DNA of 64,000 nucleotides from positions 69,728-133,727 of the forward strand of contig JBGVQS010000021.1 in assembly GCA_045127595.1 (NCBI GenBank), read 5' to 3'. The notes beneath the pieces were generated by a model. The model had not been told where the DNA came from. It worked only from the letters and a program-made list of their open reading frames with translations, and made no database searches. Below, piece after piece: positions 57,886-64,000 of the stretch. Numbering within the stretch: the first letter of the stretch is position 1; each line of letters begins with the position of its first letter. Source of the stretch: Scatosoma sp045127595. GTDB taxonomy: Bacteria > Bacillota > Clostridia > Christensenellales > Borkfalkiaceae. A program made the translations under genes and the position numbers.

Positions 57886-60800
57886 ATGAAAACACGGAAA
57901 CTTTTAATATCTATCTTAACAGAGCTTTGTGTTTGTTTAACAAGCGCAACCCTTCTTACGGCGTGCAAAGATGAGCATACACATTCTTATACGCAACAAA
58001 CGACAACGGAAGCGACTTGCACGACAAAAGGTTTAATCACTTATACTTGCTCGTGCAATGATACTTATACGGAAGAAATCCCTGCGCTCGGGCACGACGA
58101 AGTACAACATCAAGCGCAAGCGGCAACTTGTACCGAGAAAGGCTGGAATGCATATGAAACGTGTACTCGTTGTGATTATACGACCTATGTAGAAATTCCT
58201 GCATTAACGCATGACAAAGTACAACATAACGCCCAAGCGGCAACGTGTACGGAAAAAGGTTGGGAAGCATATGAAACCTGTACTCGTTGCGATTACACAA
58301 CTTACGTAGAACTCCCTGCCTTAACGCACGACAAAGTACAACATCAAGCGCAAGCCGCAACGTGTACTGAAATCGGCTGGAATGCATACGAAACTTGTTC
58401 TCGCTGTGATTACACAACTTACGTAGAACTTCCTGCATTAACGCACGATAAAGTACAGCATAACGCACAAGCGGCAACATGTACGGAAAAAGGCTGGAAC
58501 GCATATGAAACTTGTTCTCGCTGTGATTACACAACATACGTAGAAATCCCTGCATTAACGCACGACAAGGTACAACATAATGCCCAAGCCGCAACGTGTA
58601 CTGAAATCGGCTGGAATGCATACGAAACCTGCTCTCGCTGTGATTACACAACTTACGTAGAACTCCCTGCCTTAACGCACGACAAAGTACAACATCAAGC
58701 GCAAGCCGCAACGTGTACTGAAATCGGCTGGAATGCATATGAAACTTGTTCTCGTTGCGATTATACGACATACGTAGAACTCCCTGCCTTAACGCACGAC
58801 AAGGTGGAACATCAAGCACAAGCAGCAACCTGTACCGAAAAAGGCTGGAACGCATATGAAACTTGTTCTCGCTGTGATTACACAACATACGTAGAACTCC
58901 CTGCCTTAACGCACGACAAGGTGGAACATCAAGCACAAGCAGCAACCTGTACCGAAAAAGGCTGGAATGCATACGAAACGTGTACTCGTTGCGACTATAC
59001 GACATACGTAGAAATCCCTGCAACGGGGCATACGTATTCACAACAAAATACAGATGAAAAATATTTGCACGCCGAAGCAACGACGGAATCCCCTGCAATC
59101 TATTATTATTCCTGTTTGTGCGGAGCAAAAGGCGAAGAAACGTTCTTATACGGCGAAGCGGTTTACGTTCCTACCGAAAGCGTAACCTTGCACGTAGAAG
59201 AAGGTATCCTCAACGTAGGCGAACAAGGCGAATTATTGGCGCAAATTTTACCTGCAAATGCAAGCGATAAAACGCTGACTTGGACAACAAATAATCCCAC
59301 CGTTGCAACAGTTGTAGACGGTGTTGTAACCGCGCACGCGGAAGGCGTTGCGACTATCACAGCGACGACGGTAGACGGCAAAACCGCCAGCTGTATTCTT
59401 TACGTAATCATTCCCGTAAACAGCGTAACGATGAACCAAACGGAAGCGGAAATCTATATTGGTCAACCGTTCTCGCTCACGGCAACTGTTTTACCCGAAA
59501 ACGCAACGTATAAAACGCTTGCCTGGACGTCTTCGGACGAAACCGTCGCAACCGTCAATGAAAACGGCGTAATTACGGCAATCAAAACAGGTGCAACCAC
59601 TATCACAGCAACAACGTTGGACGGTAAGACTACAACCTGCGAACTTACGGTAAAAGCAGGCGAAATCGAATTTACGCTTACCGAAGACAGCTCGTTCTAC
59701 GTTGTAACGGGCTATACTGGTTATGAAAAGAACGTAGAAATCCCCAACCTTCACGATGGTTTGCGTATTATCCGTATCGCAGAACAAGCGTTTAGAGAAA
59801 ATACTTATATCGAAACGCTTACCATGCCGAACACTATTCAAACGGTGGACGCATACGCATTCTACGGCTGTACTTCCCTTCAAAGCGTTATTATTCCCGA
59901 ATCAGTAAAGGATTTGAACGAATACACCTTCGCGAATTGTACGAGTCTTGAAAAGGTAACGCTTAATTATAAGATAACGAAGATCGGTGCGCACGCTTTT
60001 GAAAACTGCTCGACTCTCAACGAAATTATCTTCCTTACCAACGGCACGATTAATCTTGAAGTTATCGACGAATACGCCTTTGCGAACTGTATTTCCCTTG
60101 CTAACTTCCACGCGGTAGAAGTGTTACCGAAGTTAAAGACGGTTGGCGCGTATGCGTTCTCAAAATGTACGGCACTCGAACTCGTTTCCTTGCCTATGTC
60201 CTTGGAAACGATTGAAAACTACGCCTTTGAAAACTGCTCTGGCTTAAAACAGCTCTATATCGGCAACTCCGAAGCAGAACCCATGGAAGCCAAAGCTACG
60301 ATAGGCGCGTATGCGTTTACCCATTGTACTGCGCTTGAATATGCCGTGCTCACTTCCATTGTGGAAGTAATCGGCAATAACGCCTTTGAGTATTGTACCG
60401 CAATGCAAACGGTATATTTTGCGGAAGGCTTAACCACCATTCAAGATAAAGCATTCGACTACTGCACAGGCTTAAAAGCCCTTACCTTCCCCAACTCGCT
60501 TACCACAATAGGCAATATGGCGTTTAGACACGCGGAATCACTCAAATATATCCAATTCCCCACCCAGCTTACCACCATCGGCAACGCTTCCTTCCAGTAT
60601 TGTATCACCTTGCAGGAAGTAACCTTGCCCGAAAATATTACAAAACTCGGCAACTCGGCATTCTCGTTTTGTGAAGGCTTGACTACGCTTTCCGTACTCG
60701 GCGATGTAACGCAGTGGGGCAACTCTACCTTCTACGAATGTCAAAAACTCACGAATATCTATATCGCTTCGGCATATAGCCACTATGCAGAAGAAGAAAA

Positions 60801-63800
60801 CTACGTCTTCTATAACGCAGGTATTGCAGGCGACGGCATTACCTTGACGATAGGCAAAACGTCGATTATCCCCGAAGGCTTGTTTATTCCCGTAGAACGC
60901 GTGGAAAACTTCCCGAAGATCACGAAAATCATCGTGGAAGACGGCGCAACCACGGTAAACGCTTTCCTTTATTATAACTATTTGCCTTATCTCACCGAAA
61001 TCACCATGCCCGACAGCGTAACGAGTATCCCTTACGGCATTTTCAACAACTGTCCTTGGTGGACTGCGCAAGAAAAAGGCGTTGTTTATATCGATAACGT
61101 TTTCTACGGCTATAAATGCGATTGCGCGTACTGTACGCCGTCCGAAATCGTCGTGGAAAACTACGTAGATTCCGACTGCTTAAATGACGGCGCATACGAC
61201 AACGTAGTTACTTGCACCGTTTGCAACTACGAAGTGTTTAGAGAAACCATCGTTATCCCTGCAAAAGGACATGATTATATCTACCACGAAGCGCAAACGG
61301 TAACCTGCCTTGAAATCGGTTGGGAAGCATACAATACCTGCTCTCGTTGCGATTACACCGAATACGTGGAAATCCCTGCGCTTGGGCACGATTATATCGC
61401 CCACGAAGCGCAAGCAGCAACCTGCCTTGAAATCGGTTGGGAAGCTTACAATACCTGTTCCCGTTGCGATTATAACGAATACGTAGAAATCCCTGCGCTT
61501 GGACACGATTATATCCCCCACGAAGCGCAAGCAGTAACCTGCCTTGAAATCGGTTGGGAAGCCTACAACACCTGTTCGCGTTGTGATTATACCGAATATG
61601 TAGAAATCCCTGCACTTGGGCATAAAATATTGCAAATAGTTGAAGTGGAAACAACTGTACAAAACTATACAACGATAAACGCAACCAATTATCCTTTCAG
61701 CGTATCGGACAATCAAATCACATCCACGAATACAACAGATAATTCCAGTGCGACTTACACGATAACAGCGCAACGTGCATTCACGTTAGAATTGCAATAT
61801 AAAGTATCATCCGAACAAAAATACGATTATCTTACCATTAAACATAATTCTACGGAAAAAGTAAAAACATCGGGTACATCCACCACCTCCTTTACAACAC
61901 TTACAATCTCTATGCAATCTGGGGATAAAGTAACTATTACGTATTCAAAAGATAGTAGCCAAAAGAGCGGTAGCGATTGTGCTTGGGTTAAGTTTATCAC
62001 CCCTGCAAGTGAAACAATAACGGAAGAAGTCGAACAATTGGTAACGCCCACCGAAGAAATTATCGCTTCCTTGCTTACGTGTACGGAAGACGTACTTTGT
62101 GCCGTTTGTAATGGTATCATTGCCGAAAAACTTGGGCACGACTATATTACCCACGAGGCAAAAGCGGCAACCTGCCTTGAAATCGGTTGGGACGCGTACA
62201 ACACCTGCTCCCGTTGCGATTATAATGGGTATGTAGAAATTACTGCTCTTGGACATGATTACATTTCACACGAAGCGCAAGCGCCTACATGTGGCGATAC
62301 TGGTTGGACTGCATATGATACTTGTTCTCGCTGTGCTTATACGTCTTATACTGAATTACCCATTACGGATAATACGCATAATGTTCAAGATGGTTATTGT
62401 ATAGATTGTAATCAAGCAGAAAGTACACCAGGACTTACTTACACCCAAAATGCCAACGGAACATACACAGTAACAGGTATCGGCAGTTGCACAGCAACAG
62501 AAATAGTAATCAGTATTTACAATAATAAAAATGTAACAAAAATTGCCGACGAAGCTTTTAAAAATTGCAGTAGCTTGACGAGCGTGGTAATCGGCGACAG
62601 TGTAACGAGTATCGGTAATTCTGCGTTCTATAATTGCTTAAGCTTGACGAGCGTGGAAATCCCTGACAGCGTGACTTCGATTGGTGAAGATTCGTTCCGT
62701 AATTGCAGTAGCTTGACGAGCGTGGTAATCGGCAACAGCGTAACGAGTATCGGTTTTTCTGCGTTCTATAATTGCAGTAGCTTGACGAATATATATATCA
62801 GCGACCTTGCATCGTGGTGCAATATTTCGGGGTTATATAACCTTATGGATTATGGCTCTAGCGACAAGAAGTTGTATTTGAATAACGAGCTGATTACCGA
62901 ACTGGAAATCCCCGACAGTGTCACGAGTATCGGTTCTTCTGCGTTCGAAGATTGCAGTAGCTTGACGAGCGTGGTAATCGGCGACAGTGTAACTTCGATT
63001 GGTTCTTATGCGTTCAGTAATTGCAGTAGTTTAACAAACATCTATATCACGGATTTAACGGCATGGTGCAAAATCTCGGGGTTAAGTGATCTTATGGGAT
63101 ATGGCTCTACAAGCAAGAATTTGTATTTGAATAATCAACTTGTAACGGAACTTATTATCCCCGACAGCGTTACTTCTATCGGTTATAGGGCGTTCTATAA
63201 TTGCAGTAGCTTGACGAGCGTGGTCGTTCCCGACAGCGTCACGAGTATCGGTGGTTCTGCGTTCGAAAATTGCAGTAGCTTGACGAGCGTGGTAATTGGA
63301 GATGGTGTAACTTCAATTGGTCGTTCTGCATTCAGTAATTGCAACAACTTGACGGGTGTGCTGATTGGCGATGGTGTAACTTCAATTGGTGCTTCTGCAT
63401 TCCGTAATTGCAACAACTTGACGGGTGTATATATTACAGATATTGTATCTTGGTGTAATATTTCGTTTGGTTCCTATTATGGGGAAGATGTAAGCGAGCA
63501 ATGGATGGCAAATCCTTTGTATTATGCAAAAAACTTATATTTAAATAACCAGCTTGTTACCGACTTGGTAATCCCTGACGACGTGACGAGTATTGGTAAT
63601 CATTCGTTCTTTGGTCTCGATAGCATGACATGCATAACTATTCCAGATAGCGTAACTTCTATCGGCAAGTATGCGTTCTATAGTTGCGACAACTTGACAA
63701 GTGTTGTAATTCCTAACAGTGTAACGACGATAGGAGATTATGCGTTCGATAATTGCAGTAGCTTGACAAGCGTGGTAATTGGTGACAGCGTAACGAGTAT

Positions 63801-64000
63801 TGGTTTTTATGCATTCGATCGTTGCTATAAACTTGTAGAAGTTATCAATAACTCCACATATATTACGGTAACAAAAGGAAGTTCGTCTAATGGTTATATA
63901 GGATATTACGCATTGGATGTGTATAATAATGGTGATGCATTTACAGGCACAAACATTTCCAATGATAACGGGTATATGATTTATACTGACAGCAATGAAA
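57886..64000 (+). CDS. Giant BspA-like, Ig-like surface lipoprotein (runs off the right edge)
   Basis: At least 2038 residues. The signal peptide ends in LLTAC with lipid Cys C27. Order of modules: eight 39-residue Cys repeats at about 79-382 (pattern ATCTEKGWNAYETCTRCDY, then TTYVELPALTHDKV); two bacterial Ig-like (Big_2) domains at about 427-590 (PANASDKTLTWTTNNPTVATV); BspA-type leucine-rich repeats at about 596-1079 (YAFENCSGLKQLYI type); three further Cys repeats at 1127-1245 (LEIGWEAYNTCSRCDY); a beta-rich domain at 1246-1375; two more Cys repeats at 1417-1489; then LRR_5 units to the edge (FYNCSSLTSVVIGDSVTSIG). BspA-like proteins mediate adhesion. The Cys repeats have two CxxC-like pairs and may bind metal. 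Cargo of the integrase island is possible. Confidence 0.88.
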   Translation, partial: MKTRKLLISILTELCVCLTSATLLTACKDEHTHSYTQQTTTEATCTTKGLITYTCSCNDTYTEEIPALGHDEVQHQAQAATCTEKGWNAYETCTRCDYTTYVEIPALTHDKVQHNAQAATCTEKGWEAYETCTRCDYTTYVELPALTHDKVQHQAQAATCTEIGWNAYETCSRCDYTTYVELPALTHDKVQHNAQAATCTEKGWNAYETCSRCDYTTYVEIPALTHDKVQHNAQAATCTEIGWNAYETCSRCDYTTYVELPALTHDKVQHQAQAATCTEIGWNAYETCSRCDYTTYVELPALTHDKVEHQAQAATCTEKGWNAYETCSRCDYTTYVELPALTHDKVEHQAQAATCTEKGWNAYETCTRCDYTTYVEIPATGHTYSQQNTDEKYLHAEATTESPAIYYYSCLCGAKGEETFLYGEAVYVPTESVTLHVEEGILNVGEQGELLAQILPANASDKTLTWTTNNPTVATVVDGVVTAHAEGVATITATTVDGKTASCILYVIIPVNSVTMNQTEAEIYIGQPFSLTATVLPENATYKTLAWTSSDETVATVNENGVITAIKTGATTITATTLDGKTTTCELTVKAGEIEFTLTEDSSFYVVTGYTGYEKNVEIPNLHDGLRIIRIAEQAFRENTYIETLTMPNTIQTVDAYAFYGCTSLQSVIIPESVKDLNEYTFANCTSLEKVTLNYKITKIGAHAFENCSTLNEIIFLTNGTINLEVIDEYAFANCISLANFHAVEVLPKLKTVGAYAFSKCTALELVSLPMSLETIENYAFENCSGLKQLYIGNSEAEPMEAKATIGAYAFTHCTALEYAVLTSIVEVIGNNAFEYCTAMQTVYFAEGLTTIQDKAFDYCTGLKALTFPNSLTTIGNMAFRHAESLKYIQFPTQLTTIGNASFQYCITLQEVTLPENITKLGNSAFSFCEGLTTLSVLGDVTQWGNSTFYECQKLTNIYIASAYSHYAEEENYVFYNAGIAGDGITLTIGKTSIIPEGLFIPVERVENFPKITKIIVEDGATTVNAFLYYNYLPYLTEITMPDSVTSIPYGIFNNCPWWTAQEKGVVYIDNVFYGYKCDCAYCTPSEIVVENYVDSDCLNDGAYDNVVTCTVCNYEVFRETIVIPAKGHDYIYHEAQTVTCLEIGWEAYNTCSRCDYTEYVEIPALGHDYIAHEAQAATCLEIGWEAYNTCSRCDYNEYVEIPALGHDYIPHEAQAVTCLEIGWEAYNTCSRCDYTEYVEIPALGHKILQIVEVETTVQNYTTINATNYPFSVSDNQITSTNTTDNSSATYTITAQRAFTLELQYKVSSEQKYDYLTIKHNSTEKVKTSGTSTTSFTTLTISMQSGDKVTITYSKDSSQKSGSDCAWVKFITPASETITEEVEQLVTPTEEIIASLLTCTEDVLCAVCNGIIAEKLGHDYITHEAKAATCLEIGWDAYNTCSRCDYNGYVEITALGHDYISHEAQAPTCGDTGWTAYDTCSRCAYTSYTELPITDNTHNVQDGYCIDCNQAESTPGLTYTQNANGTYTVTGIGSCTATEIVISIYNNKNVTKIADEAFKNCSSLTSVVIGDSVTSIGNSAFYNCLSLTSVEIPDSVTSIGEDSFRNCSSLTSVVIGNSVTSIGFSAFYNCSSLTNIYISDLASWCNISGLYNLMDYGSSDKKLYLNNELITELEIPDSVTSIGSSAFEDCSSLTSVVIGDSVTSIGSYAFSNCSSLTNIYITDLTAWCKISGLSDLMGYGSTSKNLYLNNQLVTELIIPDSVTSIGYRAFYNCSSLTSVVVPDSVTSIGGSAFENCSSLTSVVIGDGVTSIGRSAFSNCNNLTGVLIGDGVTSIGASAFRNCNNLTGVYITDIVSWCNISFGSYYGEDVSEQWMANPLYYAKNLYLNNQLVTDLVIPDDVTSIGNHSFFGLDSMTCITIPDSVTSIGKYAFYSCDNLTSVVIPNSVTTIGDYAFDNCSSLTSVVIGDSVTSIGFYAFDRCYKLVEVINNSTYITVTKGSSSNGYIGYYALDVYNNGDAFTGTNISNDNGYMIYTDSNE
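58111..59030 (+). repeat. Coding tandem repeats of 117 bp
   Basis: Eight copies of the 39-residue Cys module, near identical in DNA (for example GCATATGAAACTTGTTCTCG recurring), suggesting recent expansion or gene conversion. Divergent copies follow at 61265-61620 and 62134-62350. Confidence 0.9.

Noticed and set aside
58037..59128. 363-codon minus-strand frame with internal repeats
   Set aside because: The repeats mirror the 117-bp coding repeats of the plus-strand lipoprotein; no binding site or known domain.

Overview
The window looks like a chromosomal segment of an anaerobic Clostridia-type Firmicute, probably gut-associated. This is inferred from gene content only. The pointers are one S10-spc-alpha ribosomal super-operon with secY-adk-map-infA inside it, a zinc-type S14, Rex, DegV, a single-chain iron-sulfur L-serine dehydratase, an M20 dipeptidase of the PepV type, TM1266, and a giant BspA/Ig-like surface lipoprotein. 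Most genes have GGAGG-type ribosome binding sites and consensus sigma-A promoters with 17-bp spacers. TGA is used as an ordinary stop codon.

Layout. 1-10.4 kb: a membrane-anchored DUF1508 protein (cut by the left edge), two FAD oxidoreductases, PepV, then a RadC-like protein, a two-component system, a HAD phosphatase and cysteine synthase. 10.4-14.7 kb (minus strand): a secreted propeller-like protein, a 26-codon small ORF and a magnesium transporter MgtE with a duplicated N-domain. 14.9-24.9 kb: a phage-head cassette (regulator, terminase, portal, scaffold-like protein, capsid, connector and virion proteins) with a consensus LexA box at its 5' end but no tail, lysis or integrase genes. A membrane-protein gene lies inside it on the opposite strand. 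25-26.1 kb: dut and trmB. 26.3-31.3 kb: a degenerate [FeFe]-hydrogenase-like protein with a long Glu/Val repeat tail, a structured leader with a terminator, a TM1266-family regulator, an ABC binding protein and permease without an ATPase, and Rex. 31.3-33.2 kb: tilS-hpt. 33.4-49.5 kb: ribosomal protein genes rpsJ to rplQ, with rpoA. 49.7-53.5 kb: NfeD/SPFH pair, DegV, L-serine dehydratase. 53.7-54.1 kb: tRNA-Asp, -Phe, -Thr and -Tyr. 54.2-64 kb: a probable island next to tRNA-Tyr with a tyrosine integrase (also near a LexA-like box), a sigma-like DNA-binding protein, 1.5 kb of repeat-rich non-coding DNA, and a BspA-like lipoprotein that runs off the right edge.

Main points for follow-up: (1) the hydrogenase homologue that has lost two of its four H-cluster cysteines, next to TM1266; (2) the head-only, possibly SOS-controlled capsid cassette; (3) an in-frame UGA in an otherwise intact rpmJ (L36); (4) a 16-base sequence, GGCAGGTATGCGTTGA, found in four intergenic places; (5) a divergent array of CTTGTAT...ACAAGCACACGCC repeats in the integrase island; (6) a small ORF plus hairpin before mgtE; (7) two genes whose consensus promoters sit directly on the ATG, predicting leaderless mRNAs.
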